A program made the translations under genes and the position numbers. Below are positions 49,288 through 61,739 of a stretch of DNA of 64,000 nt, piece after piece (within the stretch, counting starts at the first letter, position 1; each line of letters begins with the position of its first letter). The notes beneath the pieces are model-generated. The model had not been told where the DNA came from. It saw only the letters and a program-made list of their open reading frames with translations, and made no database searches. Origin of the DNA: Begonia masoniana (Eukaryota; Streptophyta; Magnoliopsida; Cucurbitales; Begoniaceae); the NCBI GenBank assembly GCA_022432975.1, contig CM039509.1:8463075-8527074 (forward strand), given 5' to 3'.

Positions 49288-50979
49288 AGTACAAGAATTT
49301 GAAGAGTTTTCAATTAAAAGCTACGTGAATCTACATCAACAAGTAAGAATAATGAAATAATGTAGTGCTAGATTTCGACATTGACAATGACATTTCGTTG
49401 CTGCGTCAGAAGAAAGATAACTATACTGATACTTTAAAAACACCTTAGGTACTATACTATATTGACGATCTTACATGTGTAATTTCAATAAATTGTCATT
49501 TACTGTACAAGAATATGAGTTTCATAAAAAAATAATGAAATTTTTAGTCCAATCCAAGCGGATCCAACTCGGATTTGAACATGAAACACCTCTACTCATC
49601 GAGCCAGTTAGCCGAGCCATATATAGAAAAACATGATTTAAGTCTAATAATGTACATAAGTGCTTTAGAGAAATAGTATTGCATGTGGTAATGTGTGTGG
49701 GCTTAAGAGGTCTTCACAAAAAAGATTATAATAAAATAAAAATAGAAAGAAGAAATTAGGAAACCAAATACTTTCAGAGGTTATAATTTAGCAACGTCTT
49801 GCATAAAACTAATGATGCCCCACTGCAACCAATAGTAGCCAATTCCTTAATATCTTCTCCTCCACTCAGTCTCCGCCACGTATTACTCTTTCTTTGTTCC
49901 AGCTCTTCCCACGTCCTCTGTGGAAAACGCGCCAACTGCACGTCTATCATTATCGACCGTCCATGGCTCTACATTATGATCTTTGCCGTTGGATTACCAG
50001 ATATTATTTGTGGATATGGTTAATTCTTGTAATTTCTCTACTCTACTATATTGGACGCATAACACATTCCATCTTGTCTGATCTTCGCTGCAATTTCTGT
50101 CTGCTGTCGGATTCCATTTTTCCATTTCTTTTTTTTTGGTATTTTTCGGCTTCTGAGGTTGGTTTTCTTCTCCAGTTTGATTCTTGGAATGCGAAAGTTC
50201 ATGAGGGCTTCTATGCTTTCCCTGCATATTTTTAAAATGTTTCTTTCGCTTTGTGGAAATGGATGAATTGCTTCACTCCTAGTTTGCAGACAAGTGTTTA
50301 GCAATCGCTTTGAATGATCAAAAGAGATTCTTGGTTTGGGGTTTTTATGAAGTCAGTCCTTTATAGTAGCTGTAAAAGATTGAAAAGTTTACCAACAACT
50401 ACGAAAAGTTTCTTCTAGATCGTTTTTTTTTTCTTTTGTTTTCTGGGTGAATGATTCTTGATCGCACTCCTAAATTGATTATAGGTAGTGAATGCTGAGG
50501 GTTTATACTGTATTTAGTTAAATTTGACTCGTTGGTGCTGTAACCACGCTTGTTGCAGCAAGATTTGGAAGAGCAGACTATTTTTAATTGTCATGTAGCT
50601 CATTAAGTAACTATGTTAATTGAAGGGTATTGAGATAATTAGGTTTCTTGATATTATCTTATCGTTGAGAGCAGGATTATGCTCCTGACAGATATCGATT
50701 CATCAGAGGAAGCTCACTTTCCACCCAAGATGTTGATAGTTGAACTGTGTAATATAAATCAATGACTAAAATGGATAAATGGCTATTCTGGTCTCTGTTT
50801 TCTTCGTGTTTGTTGTGATACGAAAGTATGAATGTGCATAAAGTGTACATATCAGTTGGTTTCTTATGCACTATTAGTAAAATTAGAACTGTAGTTGAAA
50901 TATTTTCTTACATTTTCAGAATTTGTGCAAGGAAGAAGCTCTTACTGCAATTCAAGAATTTTTTCTCAAGCAAATTACC
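49288..50979 (+). promoter_or_regulatory. SIG5 promoter and 5' leader region
   Basis: Three ACGT cores lie close together: GCCACGTATT (about 49876), CCCACGTCCT (about 49909) and TGCACGTCTA (about 49938). SIG5 in Arabidopsis is induced by blue light, the clock and stress, partly through HY5-type bZIP factors that bind ACGT cores. A pyrimidine-rich acceptor (TTACATTTTCAG, ending near 50919) precedes the coding exon, so a 5' leader intron is likely. The region 49288-49800 holds nothing recognisable. Confidence 0.5.
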
Positions 50980-53364
50980 ATGGAAGTTGTGTCTATCTCT
51001 AGCTCAGCAGCTCGGATGACGATAGGGATAAGCACGAAGCTCTTGACTCACCGAACAAACTTGAAAAAGCCCTTAACTGTTGTAGCGTTCAAAGCCAGTA
51101 AAACCGATTACACGACACTGATTAATCCTCCGGAGAAAAGCTCTTTGCCTGTGGAACCAAATTCAGGAAGCCCGAAGAGAATCGGTAAGGCTAAGAAATC
51201 TTCTCAAAGGGTGAAAAGTGTTTTTACAGATGAATCTCCTTCCTGTACACTGGATTTGGACTACAATGAAGCTGCTGCTAAACTTGAAAGTATATTCAAG
51301 CGTAGCCCCACAACCGAACCTTCTATAGCAGACAAAGATGTGAGTGCACCGAGAAAGGAGAAGAAAAGAGGGAAGAGGATCGACGAGGATGATGATAATC
51401 TGTCCGGGAAGAGTATAAATGATAATGTGGTGAGAAGCCAAACTAAGAAAGTTAGGCGATTGAATCTTGATAATAGAATTGCTCTTAAAAGTAGAAAGGA
51501 TGAGTTGAAGGGTAATTCCATACCGAAGAAAAAAAATCAAGAGGACGAAAATAAGAAGATTGACAGGCTTGTTAGAGAATATTCAGTTTCGGGCGATCTG
51601 GTTAGCTTGGACTGGAAAAAAATGAAGATTCCTCCGGTTCTTCCATCATCAGAACATGCTTGGTTATTCAAGTTGATGCAGCCTATGAAGGTGGTTGTCT
51701 TGATTCCAAAAGATTTTTTGACTGTTTTTGTTTTTCTTCCTGTTCTTTCTGCAGATCAACTTGAAAACTGATTCACTTGTGAAAATGTGTTTTTCTGTTT
51801 TTTCTGTCATTAGGCTGTGTTGCAAGTGAAAGAGGATTTGCATAACCAACTTGAAAGAGAACCTACTGAAGGTGAATTGGCCAAGGCGGTGGGTATGGAT
51901 ATGATTCAAGTAAGAAGACAGATGGAGGTTGGTCATGCTGCTAGAAATAAACTTATTAAGGTACTGAAATCAAGATTATCATACAATATTTAAGATTACA
52001 TTAATCTTGTTCCTCCTCATCATTGGGTAGTTGCCTCTTTCTTACCAAATTCTTTGAGACAATTTTGATGAACCTATGATTGAAATGCACCTTAGACGCA
52101 CTAGTTTCTTGATCAAATAAGACTGTACTGTCTGGAAGTGAGTTTTTGAGAACTTTGTCACGACCCAACTTATAATTTTTATCGGTGTTGAATTAAAGTA
52201 ATAAGCTTTTTCCTCCAGTCTTTTTGATATCATGCATGCTACAGAAAAGTTTGTTCCGATTAAGCTTAAATCTAATTTACGTTTTACCAGCAAATGGTGC
52301 TAGCGGAAGTACTGGACTAATGAATGGTTCACTTTGTAACAGCATAATCTTCGACTTGTGTTGTTCGTAATCAACAAATACTTTGAGGATTTTGCAAATG
52401 GCACTAAGTTTCAAGACCTGTGTCAAGCTGGAGTGAAGGGACTCATTACAGCCATTGATCGGTTTGAGTTCAAGAGAAAATTTCGGCTTTCGACTTATGC
52501 TCTTTTCTGGATCAGGCATGGTATTACGCGCTCCATGACTCTCTCAAGCTTCACTCGGGTCTCGTTTGGCCTAGATTCGGTTAGCTATTTCTCTCTTTCT
52601 GACTAATCCCTGAATACTTGGCATCTTTAGTTGAACACAAAGAGGATCATAGTGAAACAATTACTATAATGGTATTAGAACTAACAAAAGATGGTACAAG
52701 CTTGGAAAATGGTTGGCGTATTTTACAAACTGGAAAACTTGTGACAATTTGATCCACATATCTATACAGGTCAGAGTAGAAATACAAAAGGCCAAAATGG
52801 AGTTATTGTTCGGGCTTAAAAGATTACCAACAGAAGATGAGATAATAGCAAAAGTTGGGATTTCATCTGAGAGATACCATGAAGTAATGAGAGCCTCAAA
52901 ACCTGTCCTCTCTCTGCAATCAAAGCATGCCACAACCAAAGAAGAGTATATTAATGTCATATCTGATGTTGATGGTGCCGGAGGTGATAATCGAAGGCAA
53001 GCCGCTCTCCTCCGGCTTGCCCTTGACGATGTGGTAATTTCCCCTAACATTGTTATTTCAACCAAAATTTTTTGGAGGTTGAGAATTTGTGCATATTTAT
53101 GGAAGAAACTATCATTTACCACTAGGATTTGATTATTGACCTTCATACTTGTCTGTTTTTTTACAGCTTGATTCTTTGAAGCCCAAGGAAAGCTTGGTAA
53201 TCAGACAGAGGTATGGCCTTGATGGAAAAGGTGATAGAACAATGGGAGAAATTGCCGGAAACTTAAACATTTCGAGAGAAATGGTTCGGAAACATGAAGT
53301 TAAAGCTCTCATGAAGCTCAAGCATCCGGCTCGAGTCGATTATCTTCGCCGATACGCAATCTGA
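50980..53364 (+). CDS. SIG5: Plastid RNA polymerase sigma factor SIG5, 518 aa
   Basis: SIG5 (SigE) directs the bacterial-type plastid RNA polymerase to stress- and light-responsive promoters, notably the blue-light-responsive psbD promoter. Five coding exons join in frame: 50980-51690, 51814-51960, 52343-52579, 52770-53033, 53167-53364. The start [16 protein letters not shown] matches the SIG5 N-terminus and begins a Ser/Lys-rich transit region. Region 2 starts near residue 283 ([13 protein letters not shown]) and contains [19 protein letters not shown] and [19 protein letters not shown]. Region 3 is in exon 4, and region 4 is in exon 5 ([12 protein letters not shown], then the helix-turn-helix [14 protein letters not shown]). 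The length agrees with Arabidopsis SIG5. No break is seen. It lies just right of the retrotransposon island, with about 1.7 kb between. Confidence 0.95.
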
Positions 53365-53836
53365 ATCGAGGATCACCACGAGCTTTGTGAAATGACATTC
53401 ATACCCATTTGTAATTTTGGGAATGCCCAACCATTATGTATATTCACCACCCAACAATACGAAAATACAGTACAAAGGTCATACCTTGTAATCAAGATTT
53501 GAGGCTGCTCGAGTGCAGAATGTCGAATTTCCGGTCGGGCAAGGAGAGATGGCCGGAAAACAGAGAAGGGAAGGAAGAATTAGATGAATGCATATCTATA
53601 TACTCCTTTATTTTGATGTAATTTTGTACCATTTTCCCTTACATGTCAGATTTTGAAACTAAGCCGGTGACTATTATTAGCACAAAGAATGGATGTGAGA
53701 GTTCATACGTACGATATTCCCCATCAACATATTTGTATTAACTATCGTCAATTACAGTTGATCGAAATGGCTAAGTGGGTTTAAACTTTGAGCTCTGAAC
53801 ATGTTCCAAGCAACCAAAATCAAATACCAAGGAGAT

Positions 53837-55192
53837 TCAGCTTCTACAATTCTCATTACCACATTCTTTTCTTCTCTTTGCATACACTTCATGGTGACTC
53901 ATTATCCAATACCTCTCTATTTCTTCTGCCGTCCGGCCCGGAATCCGACCAGATATTAGATCCCACCTGAATAAAACGATTCATCTTTTTCAATATATGC
54001 CAAGAATTCAAACTAAAGGGAGTCTATTTATAAAAAAGGAAAATATGTACGTGGAGAAAATGTAGAAAAATGGCTCCAAAATGCAGTTTCAATGCACTTA
54101 GACTTGCAGTTCAATGCAGCAACTTTAAAGGCTTCTTCAAGAAGTTGTTCTTCTACTTGGTGCTTTTATGGACTCCCACAATTATCAAACACTCAAATAA
54201 ACCATTGAGTTCTCTTGGGCATTGCAAATTGTCTTTTGACGTTGTCAGAATTTAAAAAAAAGAAACATTTTTGTAATTTATTTCATGAATTTGTAGCTTT
54301 ATTTCTTGGATTTTGACCAGAAGAGCCAAAAAAATGTCAAAGAAATCTTGCGAGAATAAAATTGATCCATCAAAATAAACTACTAAAAAACACAACGTAA
54401 AATAAACACCACAAGTCAAGCAAAACACCGCCACAGAAAACAACCACGAGTTCCACACTCGGAAAAACGACTACTCTAGAGAGTAATTTGCAAAACAATA
54501 TTCAATAATCCCCCCCGCAAGTCACTCCATTTCCCTCTATTTATAATGATATTCTTTAATGCTATCACCCAAAATATCTCTCTAATTATTTCCTAACAAA
54601 ATCAATAACTTATACGAATGAGAAGAACAAGAACTCAACAAGAGAAAAACTAAAAGTCTACAAGTATGGTCTGAAAGATGTTAATGTGGGGGACTGAAGG
54701 CAATTTTAACATGCTTCTCCACTCAAACTTTCAATTACTACTGTCTTTAAAAAAAAAAAAAATGATAAGAAGTAACAGAAACTTATGATTTATGAACACA
54801 TCATAGAAAAGCAGAGACTCATTTAAAAAACTAAAAAAATAGTGTTGCGGGAAAGCTAAATCATAAACAGCTGTAAAACCTCTGTTTTGTCCAGAAACTT
54901 ACCTATCTCCAACAAGTCTGTACATTCTATGGATGAGATCCACTTCTTGAGCACTCATAGATATGAAATCCCACTCAATACTACTAATCTCTGTCCCAAA
55001 AAAAGTGACCAAAATTTCAATTCAGATACCAGCTAAATCCTCGGCAAGACAAAGGAAAATAGACGACCATTTATAAATATATCAAAGGAGGAAGAATCTC
55101 TCTAAAAAAGGGGGAAGAAAAGCGAAAATGAAAGAAAAACCTTCAGAATCCAAATGGGTGATCTTTGCTTGCTTTCGACGATGTTGGTCCAT
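53837..55192 (-). CDS. CPC/TRY/ETC-type R3-MYB repressor, 89 aa
   Basis: Small single-repeat MYBs of this class repress trichome and promote root-hair fate by competing with R2R3-MYBs for GL3/EGL3-type bHLH partners. Three minus-strand exons join in frame: 55192-55141, 54990-54903, 53966-53837, all GT-AG, with TGA at 53839-53837. The start MDQHRRKQAK is typical; an ATG nine bases upstream is also in frame. The single MYB repeat contains the complete bHLH-interaction signature (Asp35, Leu36, Arg39, Leu43, Leu50, Arg54) and GRIPGRTAEEIERYWIM. In CPC, the Trp and Met of this last motif are needed for movement between cells. There is no activation domain. The tail (YAKRRKECGN) is CPC-like. The second intron is about 0.9 kb. 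It is tail-to-tail with SIG5, 470 bp away. Which paralogue it is (CPC, TRY, ETC1) I cannot tell. Confidence 0.9.
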
Positions 55193-57598
55193 GGTTTGCA
55201 TTAAGAGGGGTAGAAAAAGAAGAAGCTGAGGAGAGTGAAAGAAATGGACTGCCGGACAAGCACAGAGGAAATTAATGTTTTCGTTTTCTCTTTTTTTTTT
55301 CGTTTTACTGCACAATAGATGGGAGTAAAGATAAGAAATTTGGTGGAGTGGAAGTTCTCAAAGCTCATTAGAAAAAAGGAGGAATATGTTTATTTGAATG
55401 AACGCCATACACTTCCCAACAAACCCAGAGAAAAAAAAAAGGAAAAGGAAAGGCAAAAATGTTTGTTTTGACCTGTTGGGTACTTGTAGACTTGTAGTTG
55501 ACACCATTTGAGAGAGAGAGAGAGGGATTCATATAAAACGCAAAAACAGAAAAAGCGACCATATTTGGTATAATCTAGACCCAAAAACGAAATGGCCTTT
55601 CTTCTTTCTGATAAAAAAAATTGAACTTTCAAAGTTGCAGGAGAACCCAAAAGGAAGAAAGAAGAAAATGAGGAGAACAGGAGAAAAAGCAGAAGAATGA
55701 AGGAAGAGGAAGGTGTTGAGAAATGGAGCAATCTCGTTCAACTAACATTCGTCGTCAAGCAGCGGAAAGAACAAAAATGAAAGATCTTATCCTAAACTCG
55801 ATTAATTAAAAATGGAATTAGTCCAAAAAAAAGCACGCTGCCCAACCAATGCCAACAACATGAAAGGAATATCAAAAAAAAAAAACAGAAGAAGGATTTA
55901 TCCTTCCAAGGAAATGTTTTATTCTTACCTTTTTAAGACTGCTTTTCAGCTTTCCCTCTTCTGGACTCACCATCCTCCTTTACAATACTTCCACAGCATG
56001 CCAGCTAATCTGCGCATTTCCATATAGTCCATAAATAACAAAAAAAAATTGATTTTTTTCATAAATAATATTAATAAACTTATATTTCTCATTTCTCTTG
56101 TGAATTGCATCCAAAGCATACTTTTAGCATTATTTTATTACATATTGTAAACAATAACACTGTTGAAAATGACAAATTTTTATTTTTGAGATTAGCAACT
56201 TAGTCCATTATTAAAATATTAGTTGGAGATATTATCATTACAAGCATGTATACAGCATCATACTTATTACTTAAGCGAAGTTCAATGATGTATATAGTGT
56301 GTTTGTCAAAGCAGACTTTATTGGTACTTATCCAGACCGCATGAAAATCTAAAATCCATAATACAGACTGCAATTGCCCCACTAAAGAATCCCACGTCTT
56401 TCATTTTGTTATAATCTCTTTAGACATCTTCTTTAATATATGCATCATGCATTAAAAGCATCTTTGCAACCCATGAAAGTGAAACTCCATGAGTGAGAGA
56501 AGAGGTTTCATTTAAAACTACTAGAATCAAGAATGGTGCAGAAGCTGCAAGTGTGCTGCTGTCATAAAAAATGGCATTACCAAAGAGACCTCCACTCAAA
56601 ATATAACTTCAGTAATGTCATGAAGATCTTTTGATTAAAGCAAGTAATATTATATATTATCTAGTATTCGTTATCAATGTGATTTCAGATTGATCTTGAC
56701 TAGTCTATTGTCAAAATTTACAGCCAAATGATAGATGTTTTCAACGAATTTATCACACATCTATGAGACAGGAATTCAATTCTTTAGATCACCAAAAAAA
56801 ACCTCATGTTTTTTTTTCAGCAGACCTATATTTGAATTGGCGACTGTAAACAACAAGTATCAGGTGAACATTGCAAAGCAAGAGAATCTGAAAGATCAAG
56901 GTAGTTTATGAACAATGCAAGGAAAGAAAAGAGGAAAATATTCAAGTACTTACTTGAGATTGAGAATGATGTTGATTAAGAAGTGGGTGTTGGATTGATC
57001 ATCCTATTCATAGCTGCTCGACATAGATGACACATTCTTAGCTCAGCAAGACAGGAGTTTGACACTCCAAAAAGACACTAGTTTCAACTGCAGTCACGAA
57101 GAAACAAATTATATAGAAGTTTCCCACAAGAAAAGAACAGTTTATAAAATATAACAAGTTGTATGGGACAAAAATAATCAAACTTCACCTGCAGTCACAA
57201 AATACTATTTTTAACTTGTTCTCTGAATATAGATATCAAGAACAAGGATTGAAGAAACATGTTGTTTACAATTAAAAAAAAGTCACCAGATATTCAACAT
57301 GAAAAACTTCAAAGCCAACAGAAAACTATGAAGCAAAGCAGGAGAAAGACAATGCGCAACAGATGAGAAGGTGTGGAAGCCCATCCAAAAATTTGGCTAT
57401 AAATTGGATTCCAATATTGCACGAGAACAAAGATAACAGTGAAGATAGAACAGAAATGTCGAGCAGTGAGAGTATGAAATAAAGTTTGAGAGTTCCAGAC
57501 ATTGCAATGAATTCAAATCTTGATGGTGGATGAATATGTATATGACATGTTTTAAAATAGAACATGTTGCCTCACCATCATCAGTCTCCGCTACAACT
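55193..57598. other. Intergenic region between the R3-MYB and PPR genes
   Basis: This 2.4 kb of AT-rich sequence holds no recognised gene. The part next to 55192 would contain the R3-MYB promoter and leader, including a short GA run near 55510-55525. Confidence 0.5.
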
Positions 57599-59752
57599 TC
57601 AGGAAAAAAATTCACAGCGAGTACTATAATTGCTATTCGTGGTTAGATGATCAAGAGTTTCATATATCAGATTGTAACAAGGATGGCCTCTATCTTCGAC
57701 ATAGAACACATAAATTCCACTATTCAGTTCAAGCCAACTACAACCTCGACTCTTTTTCACTTCCAAGCTTTTCAAAGTATTCCTTACATTAATCTTCTCC
57801 ACCCATTTTCCTAAGACAGCATAAATGTTGGACATGATGACATAAGCTGATATTCGAATGGGGTTTATAGCTAACATCTTTGCAGCCACCCTCTCTCCCA
57901 ATTCCATGTCCATCCAAAACCAACAAGCATTGAGCAAAGCTCCCCAGATCACACCATCTGCTTCAATTGGCATATTTTTTATAAAATCTTCAGCTTCTCG
58001 CAAATAGCCTGATCTACCAAGAAGATCAACTACACAGGCATAGTGTTCATATGTTGGAACTACACCATAATTATTCTCCATTGCATTAAAAATTTTCAAC
58101 CCTTCATTTATTAAACCAGCACGGCCACAAGCAGAAAGAATTCCTAAAATAGTTGCTGCATTTGGAACTATTCCTTGTGAAATCATATTTTCAAAGAGTG
58201 AAAATGCCTTAGTACCAAGCCCATGATGTACATACGCATTAATAAGAGCAGTACAAGCAGCAACATTTGGATAACAGACATTAGCGAAACATTTTTGAGC
58301 ATCAGATATGCTTCCACATTTTGAGTACATATCTACCAAAGAAGTTCCAACATAAACATTGGATTCAAATGGAGTTTTCACGACTTGGCCATGAAGTAAT
58401 TGACCAAGTTGAAGTGACCCCAGACATGTACAAGCATGAAGTAGAGCAGAAAATGTCGATCTGGAACTGCCTATTTTCAATCTACACATCGTGACATATA
58501 GTTTGAATGCTTCTTCATGTTCATTGCTCTGAACATAACCGGACATCATTGAATTCCATGTTATGGTATTTCCTTCTCCTTTAGTTTCTTTGAAAAGTTT
58601 CACGGCTTTATCAAGTTCACAATTCCTGGAATAAACAGAGATCATAGTATTAAAGGAAACGATAGTTTTATTTGTCATTCTTTCGAACAATCTAATTGAT
58701 TCTTCAACCTGACCACTCGTTGCATACCCTTTAATCATAATATTATAAGAACGTGAATCTTTTTCATTTGATCTTTCAAAAACCTCTTTTGCATCACCAA
58801 TCCTACCCACTACTATGAGCCCCTTGAGAAGAGAATTTAAAGCATTCAAACATAAGCATTTTCCCATACCCTTACATACTTTCTGAGCATCATCAATAGC
58901 TTCACATTCAGAATAAAATTCAATCAAAGAGCCTCCAATTGATTTATCAAACTCGAACCCGAATTTAATCAGAAGCCCATGAACAAGCTTTCCTTCATTT
59001 AAAACTCCAAGTTTCCCACACACCCTTAAAACACAATCAAAGGTAAACTCATTGGGTAAAGCCTCACCACCCTGTCTCATCCGCCAGAACAACTCTAACG
59101 CCCTTTCTCTCTCATGGTCGCTCCTAGCATATCCAGAAATCAATGAGGTCCATACGAAGACATCCCTGTTAGGAATTTTCATGAAAAGATCGAAACCCTC
59201 AGCCATCAAATTACATTGCACATACCCCACAAGCATCAAACTCCAAAGCAACACATTTTCCTCGTACAACTCTTCAAACACCCGCTCAGCACTTTTAATT
59301 TTAAAAGAACTAGAATATAGGTACAGTAATGAACAACCCACGAAGTCAAATTTAGCTGAACCAGATTTCAAAACTAAACAGTGAAGTTGTTTTCCCTCAC
59401 CTAACGACTTTGAATGGGAGCAAACACTGAATACAGTAGAGAAAGTGGTCTCATTGGGTTTTTCATTGCTTTGATGCATCGTAGAAAGAAGACTGAGAGC
59501 TTCTTTATACTTGCCCCATTTGGAATACCCAGAAATCATTGAATTCCACGAGACAACAGTTCTAAGAGGCATTTTGTCGAACAAGTTCCGAGCAAGATCG
59601 AGTTGTCCATCCTTCACAAGCTTGGAGATGGAAATATTGGCGGAAACAATGTTTGAATCTGCAGTCTTGGAAAACTGGGAGAGAACGGAGAGAACTCTAG
59701 AGTTGTGTTTCCACCGATTGTGCTTCCATGTCCTTGTAACTGAAGTTTTCAT
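57599..59752 (-). CDS. PLS-class pentatricopeptide repeat protein, 717 aa
   Basis: PPR proteins of the PLS class bind single organelle RNA sites and mostly guide C-to-U editing in mitochondria or plastids. The reading frame is intronless, as is usual for the family. It contains a run of repeats, for example NLFDKMPLRTVVSWNSMISGY, RVFEELYEENVLLWSLMLVGY and TSLVDMYSKCGSISDAQKCF. E and E+ type motifs follow (IKNMPIEADGVIWGALLNAC; SRGCSWLELNSGIYVF). It ends soon after, with no DYW deaminase domain, so an editing role would need a deaminase supplied in trans. The N-terminus (MKTSVTRTWKHNRWKHNSR) is basic and lacks acids, as expected for organelle import, probably mitochondrial. No damage is visible. 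I do not recognise the specific orthologue. Confidence 0.9.
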   Translation of the reverse strand: MKTSVTRTWKHNRWKHNSRVLSVLSQFSKTADSNIVSANISISKLVKDGQLDLARNLFDKMPLRTVVSWNSMISGYSKWGKYKEALSLLSTMHQSNEKPNETTFSTVFSVCSHSKSLGEGKQLHCLVLKSGSAKFDFVGCSLLYLYSSSFKIKSAERVFEELYEENVLLWSLMLVGYVQCNLMAEGFDLFMKIPNRDVFVWTSLISGYARSDHERERALELFWRMRQGGEALPNEFTFDCVLRVCGKLGVLNEGKLVHGLLIKFGFEFDKSIGGSLIEFYSECEAIDDAQKVCKGMGKCLCLNALNSLLKGLIVVGRIGDAKEVFERSNEKDSRSYNIMIKGYATSGQVEESIRLFERMTNKTIVSFNTMISVYSRNCELDKAVKLFKETKGEGNTITWNSMMSGYVQSNEHEEAFKLYVTMCRLKIGSSRSTFSALLHACTCLGSLQLGQLLHGQVVKTPFESNVYVGTSLVDMYSKCGSISDAQKCFANVCYPNVAACTALINAYVHHGLGTKAFSLFENMISQGIVPNAATILGILSACGRAGLINEGLKIFNAMENNYGVVPTYEHYACVVDLLGRSGYLREAEDFIKNMPIEADGVIWGALLNACWFWMDMELGERVAAKMLAINPIRISAYVIMSNIYAVLGKWVEKINVRNTLKSLEVKKSRGCSWLELNSGIYVFYVEDRGHPCYNLIYETLDHLTTNSNYSTRCEFFS

Positions 59753-61700
59753 CAGTCACTTCTTGAGTGACAGAGACGGGCCGGAGAGGGAAGAAAGATC
59801 ACAACGACACGTGGGCAGCAAGAATCCTTATTTATTTGTCTAAGGTGTATTTTTAATCAGAATCATTAATTATAGATTCAACCATTTAAATTTATATTAA
59901 AATTAATAATAATGACATAAACTTAGACAAATAAAGCCCATTATATTTTTATTTTATACTATAATTTTCTCTATTTATATAATAATACGATAAACAATAT
60001 AATTTTTAAATCTCATTAACTCACAATTCATGAAATAGTTTTTTTTTTTTTTAACTTTCTAATCTATAAGTAAAGCAGATGATATTGGCATTTACTGCTA
60101 CTCTACCTGTAGGTGAGATTTTCACTTCATGCTGCTCCTCGTTCAATTCTTTTAGTTCGAGAATATTTCCTTTCGTCCATTTCTCGTGGAAGAGTGACTG
60201 GGTGAGGTTATCTCAAATATTTTCTTCGTTTTTATTCAGTTTTACCCTTTTCGTTTTCTATTGTCTTTATTGATATTCTTTTTATTGCATTTTTTAATTA
60301 ATGTTTTCACATAATATTTTTACAAGATTTGGTTTTATTTTTAAGGGTAAAGTGCAATTTGGCCCCTACAACTAGGTGAAATAGGCAATTTACACAAAAA
60401 ACTCGGATAATAGGCAAAAACAACCTTAATATATTGATAATGGGCAATATGGCCCCTACCGTCATATTTTCCGTTAAAATAACACGTTTTCGTCACGTGC
60501 ATTATTTTACTTCCAAAAATACCCTTCTCTCTTTCTCTCTCTCTCCCTCGCTCTCTTTCATTTCCTCTATTGTTTTACAGAGAAAAAGCTTCACTTTTCT
60601 GAAGAGAACTTTTGTTTTTTTTTCTTCATTTACCTGCAACGACTGAAATGTCTTTGTCTTTGTATCGCTCAACAAACGTTTCGATCGTGTCTTTGGATGC
60701 TTTCGATTCAAGTAGAAACATGATTCCTGACATTGCAGCAGTAAACAAACAAAAAAATTACCCAGAAATGAAAACTGGCATTTCGAAACATACTGATATA
60801 TCTAAGAAAATTTTATCACAGAAGTAAAAGAAAACCCATCTAAAATGGCGTCTATTTAGGGCAAAGAAAATGGAGATTTACATAGTAGCAAACAAATAGA
60901 AGCTCGTTTAATCCTCCATTTTCTCGAAGACCAATTTGCAACAAAAGAAAGGGGAAAAACTGAGAAGAAAGCTGTGAAACCCAACATTTGTTTTGGAGGA
61001 GAAGAATGTAATTTTCTTTCTTCTCACATGCCACGTGTACAACCATTAACTTACCTTTATAAAACCCTTATGAAAACGCTTCAGCAGAAACGTTTTTACC
61101 TGCTGAGAGTGCCGTGCGCAGAGGAATGAGAGGGAATCGGCCGGCGACGATTTGGTTTCCGATTCCAACGATTTTTATTTCAAAACACTCCTTGTCTTCT
61201 TCTCTTCAACCTTTGTAAAACAAATTGGAGGTTCGACCCTATGCTCAAAAATTGGTGAGTGATTTCCCCTTCATTCTATTGTTTTATTCCTGCAGTTTTC
61301 AATTGGATAATAATGACTGTTGGGTTATTTCTAAAATTTATTTGATTAAAAATCTTCGCTGGTTAAGTCTCTTGATTAAGTGTTGCTCTATTGTTAAATT
61401 ATAGGACTTTAGCTCTTTGTATATTGTTAAATTATAGGATTTTAGCTCTCTTTACAGAGGAAGAAATTTTGGAGGACTCAAGATTTGTAACTGCGTTGGA
61501 GGTTTAATTAGAGAGCTGGAAATTTTAAACTTTTGGGGTAAGAACCCAAAACTTATATTTTGTTTCCCTTGTTCTGTTCGGTTGGAGAAATTTATGGATG
61601 CATAGTACATTTGGATGGTAAAGAGTGGTTAATGAGGAGATTTTAACCCAAAGTTCAATTTCTATTTTCTTAGGAACCAACTTGCTAAATTAAAAGTTTG
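59753..61700. other. Intergenic region upstream of the PPR gene
   Basis: No gene is recognised. At 60345-60480 lies a phrase often seen at ends of plant DNA repeats (GTGCAATTTGGCCCCT, echoed by GCAATATGGCCCCTACC about 90 bp on), possibly one terminus of a Mutator-like element. No matching inverted end is found in the window. Confidence 0.45.
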
Positions 61701-61739
61701 GACTTTTAGATCATTGATTATTGAGACTTGGAATTATCG

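Noticed and set aside
60345..60480. Possible Mutator-like terminal region
   Set aside because: The phrases look like one end of a known kind of repeat, but no inverted partner end or target duplication is visible in the window.
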